64,000 nucleotides of DNA, from assembly GCF_030547245.1 (NCBI RefSeq), contig NZ_JAUOQT010000001.1, positions 744,001-808,000 of the forward strand, given 5' to 3'. Below, in pieces: positions 36,674 through 45,570 of the stretch (position 1 is its first letter; every line of letters begins with the position of its first letter). The stretch comes from Oceanihabitans sp. 2_MG-2023 (GTDB taxonomy: Bacteria > Bacteroidota > Bacteroidia > Flavobacteriales > Flavobacteriaceae). A program made the translations under genes and the position numbers. The notes beneath the pieces were generated by a model. It ran no database searches, was not told the origin of the DNA, and saw only the letters and a program-made list of their open reading frames with translations.

Positions 36674-36700
36674 TTCTAAAAAAGATGTACTTTTTTAGAA
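36674..36700. promoter_or_regulatory. Perfect 11-bp inverted repeat before ricT start
   Basis: TTCTAAAAAAG and CTTTTTTAGAA around ATGTA, 16 nt upstream of the ricT ATG. Together with the repeat at 36590 it makes a two-hairpin leader. The T-run lies inside the stem, so termination would be weak. Confidence 0.55.
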
Positions 36701-36716
36701 ACAATATATACACTTT

Positions 36717-37970
36717 ATGGCTTGTGGAACTTGTTCAACAGGAAAAGATGGGCAGCCAAAAGGCTGCAAAAGTAACGGAACATGTGGAACAGATAGTTGT
36801 AATAAACTCACTGTTTTCGATTGGTTAGCAAATATGTCACTTCCAAACGGAGAAAAACCTTTCGATTGGGTTGAGGTTCGTTTTAAAAACGGAAGAAAAG
36901 AATATTACAAAAACACCGAAAACTTAACATTAGCAATTGGAGACGTTGTTGCAACACAAGCGCAATCTGGTCACGATATTGGTATGGTAACTCTTTCTGG
37001 GGAATTGGTAAGAGTTCAAATGAAACGTAAAAAAGTTTCAGAAAAGCCTGAAGTCCTTCAAAAAATATATAGAAAAGCATCACAAAAAGATATCGATATT
37101 TGGTCGGAAGCTCGAGATAGAGAAGAGGCAATGAAGGTAAAAGCTCGTCAGTTTGCTATCGACTTAAAATTGAAAATGAAGATTTCCGATATCGAATTTC
37201 AAGGCGATGCAAGTAAAGCTACTTTTTATTACACAGCAGAAGAACGTGTAGATTTTAGAGAACTTATTAAACTTTTTGCAAGAGAGTTTAGAACCAGAAT
37301 AGAAATGAAACAAGTTGGCTTTAGGCAAGAAGCAGCAAGACTTGGAGGTATTGGTTCTTGTGGTCGTGAGTTATGTTGTTCTACATGGTTAACAGATTTT
37401 CGTTCGGTAAGCACATCTGCAGCACGTTACCAGCAATTATCTTTAAATCCGCAAAAATTAGCCGGACAATGTGGTAAACTAAAATGTTGTTTAAACTATG
37501 AATTAGATAGCTATTTAGATGCTTTAAAAAGTATTCCTAAGCCTGAAATAAAATTATACACCCAAAAAGGTACTGCAGTTTGCCAAAAAACAGATATTTT
37601 TCAAGGCCATTTATGGTATGCTTATGAAGGCGAATGGATGAATTGGCACAAGATTACAAAAGATCAAGCCAATGAAATAATAGCATTAAATAAGAAAAAA
37701 CAAAAAGTTGTAAGTCTTGAGGAATACGCTACAGAACTAATAGAAGATACTAAAACAGAGTTTGAAAACGTTGTAGGTCAAGATAGTTTAACACGTTTTG
37801 ATAGTCCAAAAGGCAATAAAAAACGTAAAAATAATAGAAACAGTAGAAACAGAAACAACAAGAGTAATAATACACCTAAAAATACAAACAAAAATAATAA
37901 CCCAAACAGTAAAAATAACAACAATAAAAGACGAAGAAAACCTCAAAACAACAAAAACAATGCGAAATAG
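36717..37970 (+). CDS. ricT: RicT-type PSP1 domain protein
   Basis: 417 residues. An N-terminal Cys-rich stretch (MACGTCSTG, GCKSNGTCG), the PSP1 domain (about 45-265) with GGIGSCGRELCCSTWL and GQCGKLKCCLNYEL, and an Asn/Lys-rich low-complexity tail. In Bacillus, RicT with RicA and RicF forms an iron-sulfur complex that directs RNase Y. In Bacteroidota the gene sits with gldH, as here. The last 11 nt overlap the gldH start. Confidence 0.85.
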   Translation: MACGTCSTGKDGQPKGCKSNGTCGTDSCNKLTVFDWLANMSLPNGEKPFDWVEVRFKNGRKEYYKNTENLTLAIGDVVATQAQSGHDIGMVTLSGELVRVQMKRKKVSEKPEVLQKIYRKASQKDIDIWSEARDREEAMKVKARQFAIDLKLKMKISDIEFQGDASKATFYYTAEERVDFRELIKLFAREFRTRIEMKQVGFRQEAARLGGIGSCGRELCCSTWLTDFRSVSTSAARYQQLSLNPQKLAGQCGKLKCCLNYELDSYLDALKSIPKPEIKLYTQKGTAVCQKTDIFQGHLWYAYEGEWMNWHKITKDQANEIIALNKKKQKVVSLEEYATELIEDTKTEFENVVGQDSLTRFDSPKGNKKRKNNRNSRNRNNKSNNTPKNTNKNNNPNSKNNNNKRRRKPQNNKNNAK

Positions 37971-38451
37971 TATTTCTCTATTGCTTTTTTTTCTTTCTTT
38001 CTTTTTTGTGTCTTGTGATGCCAATGGTGTTTTTGATCAATACCAAAACGTACCAAATAATTGGAATAAAAAAGATGTTATACAATTTAAAGTTCAAGCT
38101 CCAGACACGATAAATAAGTATAATTTGTTTGTAAACTTGAGAAACAATCAAGAATATAAATACAGCAATTTATATTTAATAGTAGCAATGAATTTTCCAC
38201 ATGGAAAAACGGTGAAAGACACACTAGAATACAAAATGGCAAAACCTAATGGTACATTTTTAGGCACGGGTTTTTCTAGTATTAAAGAAAATAAATTGTG
38301 GTACAAAGAGGGTTTTATTTTTAATGAAATAGGTGAATACCAAATCAATATACAACATGCCATGCGAGAAAACGGAGAAGTAAATGGTGTTAACGATCTA
38401 GAAGGTATTACCGATGTTGGATTTAGAGTAGAAAATATAAATAATAATTAA
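37960..38451 (+). CDS. gldH: Gliding motility lipoprotein GldH
   Basis: 163 residues from ATG 37960; longer in-frame forms would lie inside the Asn/Lys-rich tail of ricT. Lipoprotein signal MRNSISLLLFFLSFFFVSC (Cys19), then FDQYQNVPNNWNKKD and a beta-rich domain with GEYQINIQHAMRENGEVNGV near the end, all typical of GldH. It is needed for gliding in F. johnsoniae. Overlap with ricT implies coupled translation; PBP1A follows 72 nt downstream. Confidence 0.9.
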   Translation: MRNSISLLLFFLSFFFVSCDANGVFDQYQNVPNNWNKKDVIQFKVQAPDTINKYNLFVNLRNNQEYKYSNLYLIVAMNFPHGKTVKDTLEYKMAKPNGTFLGTGFSSIKENKLWYKEGFIFNEIGEYQINIQHAMRENGEVNGVNDLEGITDVGFRVENINNN

Positions 38452-38523
38452 CGTCACGGCAAGTGATTTTGTTCATGCAGAGCCAATCTAATTGAAACAA
38501 AACAGTATCGAAGTAAATTTAAT

Positions 38524-40881
38524 ATGGCAAAAAAGCAAGCAAAAAAACAAACAGAAACACAAGATTTTTCCAAATACGTACGTTTATTTTGGAAACTTTT
38601 TTTAGGTGGTTTCTTAGCATTAATCCTATTGTTTTTGTTAGCATCTTGGGGAGTTTTTGGAGCACTTCCAGATCATACTATTTTAGAAAATCCTAAAACT
38701 AATTTAGCTACAGAAATTATTTCTTCAGATGGTAAAACACTTGGGAAATTTTATTTTAATGATAATAGAACTCCAGTGAGTTATGATGAATTGCCTCAAC
38801 ATTTAGTAGATGCTTTAGTCGCAACCGAAGATGCTCGTTTTCATGAACACTCAGGAGTAGATGCAAGAGGTACATTAAGGGCTGTTGTTAAACTTGGAAG
38901 AGGAGGAGGAGCGAGTACCATTTCGCAACAATTAGCAAAACAATTATTTCATGGTGAAGGTTCTAAAAACACTTTCGGAAGAATAGCACAAAAAGCAAAA
39001 GAGTGGATTATCGCTACCAAGCTAGAAAGACAGTATACCAAAGAAGAGATTATTGCGCAATACTTTAATATCTATGATTTTGGTAACAATGGCGATGGCA
39101 TTCGTTCTGCTTCTAGAATTTACTTTGGTAAAGAACCAATGGAATTAGATATAAAAGAATCTGCTATGCTGGTTGGTATGTTTAAGAACTCCTCTTTATA
39201 CAATCCAAGACCAGAACGAAATCCAATAGGTGTAAAAAATAGACGTAATGTTGTTTTAGCACAGATGGAAAAATATGGTTATATAGACGAAACAGTCAAA
39301 GATTCCCTTCAAAAATTAGAATTAGGTTTGCGCTATTCACCAGAATCACATCGTGAAGGTACAGCAACTTATTTTAGAGAATACCTTCGTGCTTTTATGA
39401 AGGATTGGACCAAAGATAAAGCAAATAGAAAACCAGATGGCACAAAATACAATATTAATAGTGATGGACTAAAAGTGTATACTACCATTGATTCTAGAAT
39501 GCAATTGTATGCAGAAGAAGCTGTAAATAGACACATGCCAAGATTGCAAGCAGAGTTTTTTCATCAAAATACACCAAAAAGAAACCCAACTGCTCCATTT
39601 CTAGATCTTACAAAAGGAGGAATAGATTCATTAATGCAACGAGCAATGAGTAGAGGTGAGCGTTGGAGAATATTAAAAAAAGCAGGTAAATCAGAAAAAG
39701 AAATAAGAGAATCTTTTTACAAGCCAAGAAAAATGACTGTTTTTCAATGGAAAGATGGTCAGGTTTCAGAAGTAGATACTATTATGAAGCCTATTGATTC
39801 TATGCGCTATTATAAATCATTCTTACATACAGGAATGATGTCTATGAATCCACAAACTGGACATGTAAAAGCTTGGGTTGGAGGTATTAGTTATAAGCAT
39901 TTTCAGTATGATCATGTAAATCAAGGGAAGCGTCAAGTAGGTTCTACATTTAAACCTTTTGTATATGCAACAGCTATAGATCAATTACATCTTTCGCCAT
40001 GCGATGAGTTACCAAATACGCAAATTACTATCGAAGCGAACAAGTATGGAAACCCAGAATCTTGGACACCAGGAAACGATAATAATGAATACGGAGGAAC
40101 GCGAACTTTAAAAAATGCATTAGCAAATTCTATAAATACAATTACTGCACGTTTAATGGATAAAGTTGGCCCGCAACCCGTTGTAGACTTAGCAAAAAAA
40201 TTAGGAATAGAATCTGAAATTCTTGCAGTTCCTTCTATTGCTCTAGGTACACCAGATGTTAGTGTTTATGAAATGGTTGGTGCGTATTCTGCATTTGCAA
40301 ACCAGGGAGTGTATACTAAACCAGTAATGGTAACACATATTGAAGATAAAAACGGAACCATATTATATCAATTTACACCAGAGTCTAGAGATGTTTTAAG
40401 TGAAGAAGCAGCTTATGTTACTGTAAACCTTATGGAAGGTGTAACCCAATATGGATCTGGAGGAAGATTAAGAGGTAAAGGTAGAGATAAATGGCGTGCA
40501 GATTATAGAGAAGTTATAACAGGCTATCCTTACGAGTTTACAAACCCTATAGCTGGAAAAACAGGAACCACACAAAATCAAAGTGATGGTTGGTTTATGG
40601 GTATGGTTCCAAATCTTGTAACAGGAGTATGGGTTGGTGCAGAAGATAGAGCAGCACATTTTGCATCGATAACTTATGGGCAAGGAGCAGCTATGGCATT
40701 ACCAATTTGGGGAATGTATATGAATAGTTGTTATGAAAATGAAGAACTGGGTATTTCTAAAAGCGAATTTACAAAACCAGCAAATTTATCTATTGAGGTG
40801 GATTGTGATAATTACAAACAAGAGCAAGGTTCCGATTCTGATACTCCAGATGAAGATGTACCTGAAGAATTGGACTTCTAA
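38524..40881 (+). CDS. Penicillin-binding protein 1A (bifunctional)
   Basis: 785 residues. One N-terminal membrane helix (about 25-48), a GT51 glycosyltransferase domain with the catalytic Glu102 in ATEDARFHEHSG and GASTISQQLAKQLF, then a transpeptidase with STFKPF (SxxK), NSINT (SxN) and GKTGTTQ (KTG). It polymerises and cross-links peptidoglycan on the periplasmic face. The acidic C-terminus (DSDTPDEDVPEEL) is unusual but common in flavobacterial homologues. Confidence 0.95.
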   Translation: MAKKQAKKQTETQDFSKYVRLFWKLFLGGFLALILLFLLASWGVFGALPDHTILENPKTNLATEIISSDGKTLGKFYFNDNRTPVSYDELPQHLVDALVATEDARFHEHSGVDARGTLRAVVKLGRGGGASTISQQLAKQLFHGEGSKNTFGRIAQKAKEWIIATKLERQYTKEEIIAQYFNIYDFGNNGDGIRSASRIYFGKEPMELDIKESAMLVGMFKNSSLYNPRPERNPIGVKNRRNVVLAQMEKYGYIDETVKDSLQKLELGLRYSPESHREGTATYFREYLRAFMKDWTKDKANRKPDGTKYNINSDGLKVYTTIDSRMQLYAEEAVNRHMPRLQAEFFHQNTPKRNPTAPFLDLTKGGIDSLMQRAMSRGERWRILKKAGKSEKEIRESFYKPRKMTVFQWKDGQVSEVDTIMKPIDSMRYYKSFLHTGMMSMNPQTGHVKAWVGGISYKHFQYDHVNQGKRQVGSTFKPFVYATAIDQLHLSPCDELPNTQITIEANKYGNPESWTPGNDNNEYGGTRTLKNALANSINTITARLMDKVGPQPVVDLAKKLGIESEILAVPSIALGTPDVSVYEMVGAYSAFANQGVYTKPVMVTHIEDKNGTILYQFTPESRDVLSEEAAYVTVNLMEGVTQYGSGGRLRGKGRDKWRADYREVITGYPYEFTNPIAGKTGTTQNQSDGWFMGMVPNLVTGVWVGAEDRAAHFASITYGQGAAMALPIWGMYMNSCYENEELGISKSEFTKPANLSIEVDCDNYKQEQGSDSDTPDEDVPEELDF

Positions 40882-40889
40882 TAAATTAA

Positions 40890-40916
40890 ATTCCTGCGAA
40901 GGCAGGATTCTCATAA
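40890..40916. repeat. Short palindrome, family A, copy 4
   Basis: ATTCCTGCGAAGGCAGGA followed by TTCTCATAAT, 9 nt after the PBP1A stop. The core (CCTGC, 4-nt loop, GGCAGG) and the tail match copy 1 at 19086 closely. Confidence 0.65.
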
Positions 40917-40933
40917 TGTATTCGTGAAATTTT

Positions 40934-40981
40934 AAAACAAACAACTCCTTCCTTAAAATCAGGAAAGGAGTTGTTTGTTTT
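40934..40981 (+). terminator. Terminator of the PBP1A gene
   Basis: A roughly 20-bp stem with one bulge: AAAACAAACAACTCC on the left and GGAGTTGTTTGTTTT on the right, extended by TTCCT/AGGAA around a short loop. Strong and probably bidirectional. Confidence 0.85.
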
Positions 40982-40984
40982 CTT

Positions 40985-41010
40985 GTCATTCTGAGGATAG
41001 TCTAAGAGTC
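40985..41010. repeat. Dispersed intergenic repeat, family C, copy 3 (degenerate)
   Basis: GTCATTCTGAGGATAGTCTA then AGAGTC, sharing the GTCAyTCTGAG start and the AGAGTCTT end with copy 1 at 15486. Confidence 0.5.
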
Positions 41011-41022
41011 TTACATGATTTC

Positions 41023-41054
41023 AAAGCCATTCAGAAAAGAATGGCTTTTTTAAT
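41023..41054 (+). terminator. Hairpin with T-run, left of a duplicated pair
   Basis: AAAGCCATTC, loop AGAAAA, GAATGGCTTTTTT. Nearly the same hairpin recurs at 41460, bracketing the small ORF at 41175. Confidence 0.75.
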
Positions 41055-41174
41055 TAAAAAATCGATATGAAAAAAACAGGTATTTATATATCCTATTTTT
41101 TCTGTTGAGGTCCTATTAATGAAGGGTTCACTTCTAATATTATTATTTTATAGAATATTTTCTATTAAAATTCG

Positions 41175-41426
41175 GTGAGCTTCTCTGCTTATTTCCCCCT
41201 CATCGAACTGTCTTTGTATTGTATAACATCAGGGAAATCTAAAAACTCTAAAAAGAAGTACTATGAGTTTGTAGAATCCTTTGTATCTAATCATAGTAAA
41301 TTAGGACTCACTTTAAATATTTTAATAAATAACAAAGGAGAAGTTCTTTATGCTTCAACATATAATGAAAGCAAAGAAGAAAGAATTAATAGATTAAATC
41401 AAATAATTAGTAACAACAAGGAGTAA
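41175..41426 (+). pseudogene. Small unidentified ORF, possibly a gene remnant
   Basis: An 83-codon frame opening at a GTG. The C-terminal 60 codons look protein-like (KKKYYEFVESFVSNHSKLG, then GEVLYASTYNESKEERINRL), but the N-terminal part does not give a convincing start. Just upstream, in another frame, ATG at 41118 opens a signal-peptide-like MKGSLLILLFYRIFSIKI that stops at 41175. That arrangement would fit an old lipoprotein or secreted-protein gene broken by a frameshift. It is bracketed by duplicated hairpins. No family is recognised and coding status is uncertain. Confidence 0.3.
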
Positions 41427-41459
41427 TAATCAAACGCTTTAATAGTCACACGTAAATTC

Positions 41460-41489
41460 AAAGCCATTCTTTTTAGAATGGTTTTTTTA
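41460..41489 (+). terminator. Hairpin with T-run, right of a duplicated pair
   Basis: AAAGCCATTCT, loop TTTT, AGAATGGTTTTTTT. It follows the small ORF at 41175 and precedes the CoA-transferase genes; its stem matches the hairpin at 41023. Confidence 0.75.
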
Positions 41490-41523
41490 TTTTGTATTTT
41501 TAGTTCAGAAAAATGACGTAAAA

Positions 41524-42225
41524 ATGATTAATAAAAAAGTGGCTTCTGTACAAGAAGCATTGCAAGGTGTGAAAGACAATATGACTTTCATGTTAGGTGG
41601 ATTCGGACTTTCTGGTATTGCCGAAAATGCAATAGCAGAATTAGTGAAATTGAATATAAAAGGACTCACCTGTATTTCTAATAATGCAGGAGTAGATGAC
41701 TTTGGTTTGGGTTTATTATTGCATCAAAAGCAAATCAAAAAAATGGTTTCTTCGTATGTTGGTGAAAATGCAGAATTTGAACGTCAAATGCTTTCGGGTG
41801 AATTAGATGTAGAGCTTATACCACAAGGTACTTTAGCAGAACGTTGTCGAGCTGCACAAGCTGGTTTTCCTGCAATTTATACACCAGCAGGATATGGTAC
41901 AGAAGTAGCCGAAGGAAAAGAAACCAGAGAATTTGATGGTAAAATGTATGTGCTAGAACATGCTTTTAAAGCAGATTTTGCTTTTGTTAAAGCTTGGAAA
42001 GGCGATGCAGCAGGAAATCTTATTTTTAAAGGAACGGCTAGAAATTTCAATCCAAATATGTGTGGCGCAGCCAAAATCACCGTTGCTGAGGTAGAAGAAT
42101 TGGTTCCTGTAGGGACTTTAGATCCTAATCAAATTCATATTCCAGGAATATTTGTGCAACGCATTTTTCAAGGTGCCAAATATGAAAAAAGAATAGAACA
42201 ACGTACAGTAAGACAAAGAGGTTAA
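41524..42225 (+). CDS. scoA: 3-oxoacid CoA-transferase subunit A
   Basis: 233 residues of the CoA-transferase family I alpha subunit. Typical segments are [16 protein letters not shown] near the start and [21 protein letters not shown] in the middle. With subunit B it moves CoA from succinyl-CoA to acetoacetate or a similar 3-oxoacid. Subunit B follows after 4 nt. It could instead serve another acid, such as 3-oxoadipate; the sequence does not decide. Confidence 0.92.
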   Translation: MINKKVASVQEALQGVKDNMTFMLGGFGLSGIAENAIAELVKLNIKGLTCISNNAGVDDFGLGLLLHQKQIKKMVSSYVGENAEFERQMLSGELDVELIPQGTLAERCRAAQAGFPAIYTPAGYGTEVAEGKETREFDGKMYVLEHAFKADFAFVKAWKGDAAGNLIFKGTARNFNPNMCGAAKITVAEVEELVPVGTLDPNQIHIPGIFVQRIFQGAKYEKRIEQRTVRQRG

Positions 42226-42229
42226 AATT

Positions 42230-42883
42230 ATGTTAGATAAAAACGGAATAGCAAAACGAATTGCAAAAGAAGTACAAGATGGTTACTACGTAAACCTTGG
42301 TATTGGTATACCTACTTTAGTAGCAAATTACGTTAGAGAAGATATAGAAGTAGAATTTCAAAGTGAAAATGGTGTGCTAGGAATGGGGCCATTTCCTTTT
42401 GAAGGAGAAGAAGATGCAGATATAATTAATGCTGGAAAGCAAACTATTACAACGCTTCCTGGAGCTAGTTTTTTTGACTCTGCAATGAGCTTTTCTATGA
42501 TTAGAGGTAAACATGTAGATCTTACTATTCTTGGTGCTATGGAGGTTGCTGCAAATGGCGATATTGCCAATTGGAAAATTCCTGGTAAAATGGTGAAAGG
42601 AATGGGAGGAGCAATGGATCTAGTAGCAAGTGCAGAAAATATTATTGTTGCCATGATGCATACCAATAGAGCAGGAGCATCTAAGCTGCTTAAAAAGTGT
42701 AGTTTACCATTAACAGGAGTTGGATGTGTCAAGAAAATTGTAACCAACCTTGCTGTTTTAGAAGTCACTAAAGATGGTTTTAAATTATTAGAAAGAGCAC
42801 CTGGAGTTTCTGTAGAGGATATTAAAAATGCTACAGAAGGGAATTTAATTATAGAAGGTGAAATACCAGAAATGGATATTTAA
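42230..42883 (+). CDS. scoB: 3-oxoacid CoA-transferase subunit B
   Basis: 217 residues. NLGIGIPTLVANYV at 22-35 and QSENGVLGMGP carry the catalytic Glu46 that forms the enzyme-CoA thioester. The gene begins 4 nt after scoA and ends 14 nt before the HExxH gene, so all three could be co-transcribed. Confidence 0.94.
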   Translation: MLDKNGIAKRIAKEVQDGYYVNLGIGIPTLVANYVREDIEVEFQSENGVLGMGPFPFEGEEDADIINAGKQTITTLPGASFFDSAMSFSMIRGKHVDLTILGAMEVAANGDIANWKIPGKMVKGMGGAMDLVASAENIIVAMMHTNRAGASKLLKKCSLPLTGVGCVKKIVTNLAVLEVTKDGFKLLERAPGVSVEDIKNATEGNLIIEGEIPEMDI

Positions 42884-42897
42884 TTCATAGTTTTAAG

Positions 42898-43542
42898 ATG
42901 AAAATAAAATCTTTAGAAGGAAAGTTCTATACCTATAAATATAAAGAAGAACGAGATTCTAAAACAATACCAGATCGTTTTGTTAGAAATACTACCATTG
43001 CATTAGATTATTTAGTGAAAAATAGTACGCTCACTATTACATTTAAAGATGATGATACACTAAAGCGTGTTGATATTATAGATGTTTTAGTCGCAGATAC
43101 TACTAATAATATTTTTATAGTTCCAGGAAATAGAAACGCATATAATCATAAATTGAACGCCATTATGTTTTATGATACACATGGAGCTGTGTTTAGAAAA
43201 AATCATAAAAAGAAATGGTTTAGAAGAAACAAAGGCTACAATTCTCCTTTAGCCTTGCTTAGTCATGAACTTATTCATTGTTATAACGAACTTTATGAAA
43301 CAGAAGATTACTTGGCTCGAAAAAAAGACCATTCTTCTAGAGGTGAAAAAATAGATCATGATGGTAATGATTTGTCTTTTCCAAATGCAGAAGAAGTGTT
43401 TGTTATTAAAATGACTAACCAAGTTGCAAAAAGATTAGGGGAAGATAAACGCTCTAATTATGGTAGAAATTATTATCCTACAGAAGATGTTCTAAGTACT
43501 AAAAAGAAGCGTAAAGGACTACGAAAAGTGTTCAAACGTTAA
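42898..43542 (+). CDS. Putative zinc metallopeptidase resembling M91 (NleD-like)
   Basis: 214 residues, no signal peptide or membrane segment. SPLALLSHELIHCYNELYE carries HELIH (His123, Glu124, His127), the zincin motif, and AEE at 164-166 may give the third ligand. The tail YGRNYYPTEDVLSTKKKRKG is basic. The order HExxH, then about 40 residues, then EE and a Tyr/Arg-rich end resembles family M91, whose known member NleD is a type III effector that cuts host kinases. Here it follows scoAB by 14 nt and no secretion apparatus adjoins. Assignment to M91 is by pattern only. Confidence 0.55.
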   Translation: MKIKSLEGKFYTYKYKEERDSKTIPDRFVRNTTIALDYLVKNSTLTITFKDDDTLKRVDIIDVLVADTTNNIFIVPGNRNAYNHKLNAIMFYDTHGAVFRKNHKKKWFRRNKGYNSPLALLSHELIHCYNELYETEDYLARKKDHSSRGEKIDHDGNDLSFPNAEEVFVIKMTNQVAKRLGEDKRSNYGRNYYPTEDVLSTKKKRKGLRKVFKR

Positions 43543-43754
43543 AATTTAATGTATTTCATCGAATAATTATGCTTTTAAACTGATTATTCTGAATATATGT
43601 TTCATATTTGTAATCCCCAAATGTACCAAATATAATAACCCAAGTCTACCATAGACTTAACCTTAAATTATGAATTATGAATACCGATTTATTTTTTTTA
43701 AAACTTTTTAAAAAAGTAAGGAGTACATTCAAATTTATAGCAAGTTTATTATAT

Positions 43755-43801
43755 TTAACAAAAAAAGTATTCATGCTATAATCCTTTTGGTATAGCATGA
43801 A
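43755..43801 (-). terminator. Terminator overlapping the 3' end of the double-ABC gene
   Basis: On the minus strand TTCATGCTATA and TATAGCATGAA form a perfect 11-bp stem followed by ACTTTTTTTG. The left arm is coding, so the hairpin includes the last codons and the stop of the gene. The stretch 43543-43754 otherwise shows nothing beyond a 34-codon ORF of doubtful value. Confidence 0.8.
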
Positions 43802-45467
43802 TTAACTTTTTTGTATATTCTTTTTTAGGATTATTATAGATAACATCTGCATCATCTAATTCTTCAATTTTGCCAGCATTCATTACTAATAATTGATCTG
43901 CCATATATTTTACAACAGCCAAATCGTGTGAAATGAATATATAAGTAAAGCCAAAGTCTTTTTTTAACTCATTTAACAGATTTAATACTTGTGCTTGTAC
44001 CGAAATATCTAAAGCCGAAACAGATTCATCACAAATAATTAATTTTGGCTGTAATGCAATAGTCCTTGCAATACCTATACGCTGTCTTTGTCCTCCAGAA
44101 AAAGCATGAGGATATCTATTAAAAGATGCTGCATCTAAACCAACTCTATTTAATATTTCTAAAACTTTTTCTTTTCTTTCTGCATCCGAATGAAAGAGAT
44201 TGTGTACTCGCATTGGTTCTAAAATAGCATTCCCAACGGTTAATCTTGGATTTAACGATGCATAAGGGTCTTGAAAAATAATTTGAATATCTTTTCTAAG
44301 CACTCGCATTTCTTGAGTAGATATTTTAGTAATATCGACACCTTTATATAAAATACTTCCAGCTGTAGCTTTATCTAATTGCAAAATGGCTTTACCAAGT
44401 GTAGATTTACCACAACCAGATTCTCCAACTAATCCCAGGGTTTCTCCTTCGTATAATTTAAAACTAACATTATTTACCGCTTTAAATCCTTCAGGTTTAT
44501 TTAACCAACCTGAAGAACTAAAGTATTCTTTTTCTAGATTAATTACTTCTAATAATGGTGCTTTACTGTATATTAATTCGTGTTGCTTTTTTCTGTCTTC
44601 ACTGGTTATAATTTCTGAAGAAATAGTACCATTTAGATAATCTTTAATAGTAGCTAGTGTTTTAAACCTTGTATGTAATGATGGTCTTGAGTTAATTAGT
44701 GCTTTGGTATAAGTATCGTCTGGATTTTTAAAAATTTTATCTATACTACCTTGTTCAACAATATTTCCTTGATACATTACTAAAACGCGATGTGCAATTT
44801 CAGATATTAATGACAAATCATGTGTTATAAAAATAATACTCATCTTGGTTTTAGCTTGCAACTCTTTTAAAAGTAGAATAATATCTTTTTGTACTGTTAC
44901 ATCTAAAGCGGTTGTAGGTTCGTCTGCTATTAAAATCTCCGGTTCGCAAGCAATTGCCATAGCAATCATTACACGTTGCATCTGTCCGCCAGATATTTCA
45001 TGAGGATATTTTTGGTACGTTGTTTCTGGAATAGGAAGTTTTACTTGTTCAAATAAAGATAATACCTTTGTTTTTGCTTCCGTTTTATTAAGCTCGGTAT
45101 GTTGCAAGATAATTTCTAAAACCTGTTTTCCGCAAGTCATCGAAGGGTTTAAAGAACTCATAGGTTCCTGAAAAATAATAGATATTTTTTTCCCTCGTAA
45201 CCGCTGTGATTTCTTAGCGCTCAATTTTGTTAAATCTATGTCTTTATATAAAATACTTCCGCTAGTAATTTTCGATATGTTTTTCGGTAATAAACCTAAT
45301 ATAGCCAATGTAGAAACAGATTTTCCAGATCCAGATTCTCCAACAATGCCTAGTATTTCATTTTCATTTAAGTGATAAGAAATGTTGTGAATAATTTCTT
45401 TTTCTTCCTTTTTGTTAAAGAAAGAAATAGATAGGTTTTTAATAGATAATATTTTGCTTTTTAACAT
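43776..45467 (-). CDS. Double-ABC ATPase of peptide-transporter type (YejF-like)
   Basis: 563 residues with two complete ATPase domains. First: GESGSGKST near 41-49, signature SGGQMQR, Walker B ILIADEPTTALD. Second: GESGCGKST near 350, signature SGGQRQR, LIICDESVSALD. Each is followed by the oligopeptide-type C-terminal region. This is the DppD-DppF or YejF/GsiA fusion that drives peptide uptake. The permease and binding-protein genes are not adjacent, so its partner lies elsewhere. Confidence 0.9.
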   Translation of the reverse strand: MLKSKILSIKNLSISFFNKKEEKEIIHNISYHLNENEILGIVGESGSGKSVSTLAILGLLPKNISKITSGSILYKDIDLTKLSAKKSQRLRGKKISIIFQEPMSSLNPSMTCGKQVLEIILQHTELNKTEAKTKVLSLFEQVKLPIPETTYQKYPHEISGGQMQRVMIAMAIACEPEILIADEPTTALDVTVQKDIILLLKELQAKTKMSIIFITHDLSLISEIAHRVLVMYQGNIVEQGSIDKIFKNPDDTYTKALINSRPSLHTRFKTLATIKDYLNGTISSEIITSEDRKKQHELIYSKAPLLEVINLEKEYFSSSGWLNKPEGFKAVNNVSFKLYEGETLGLVGESGCGKSTLGKAILQLDKATAGSILYKGVDITKISTQEMRVLRKDIQIIFQDPYASLNPRLTVGNAILEPMRVHNLFHSDAERKEKVLEILNRVGLDAASFNRYPHAFSGGQRQRIGIARTIALQPKLIICDESVSALDISVQAQVLNLLNELKKDFGFTYIFISHDLAVVKYMADQLLVMNAGKIEELDDADVIYNNPKKEYTKKLIHAIPKGL

Positions 45468-45570
45468 CTTTAAAAATAGCTTTTTTAGGCTTAAAAATTA
45501 TGGAAAAACCGTAAAAATCAACCTGTTTTTTTATTAAAAGATGCATTTTGTCGAAAAAACAAAAATTTAT

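Noticed and set aside
41067-41108. Thirteen-codon ORF starting MKKTGIYISYFFC
   Set aside because: Too short and without RBS, terminator or context; possibly part of the decayed gene at 41175.
43677-43781. 34-codon ORF on the plus strand downstream of the HExxH gene
   Set aside because: It overlaps the terminator and the end of the opposite-strand ATPase gene and is composed of low-complexity Phe/Leu/Lys codons from AT-rich DNA.
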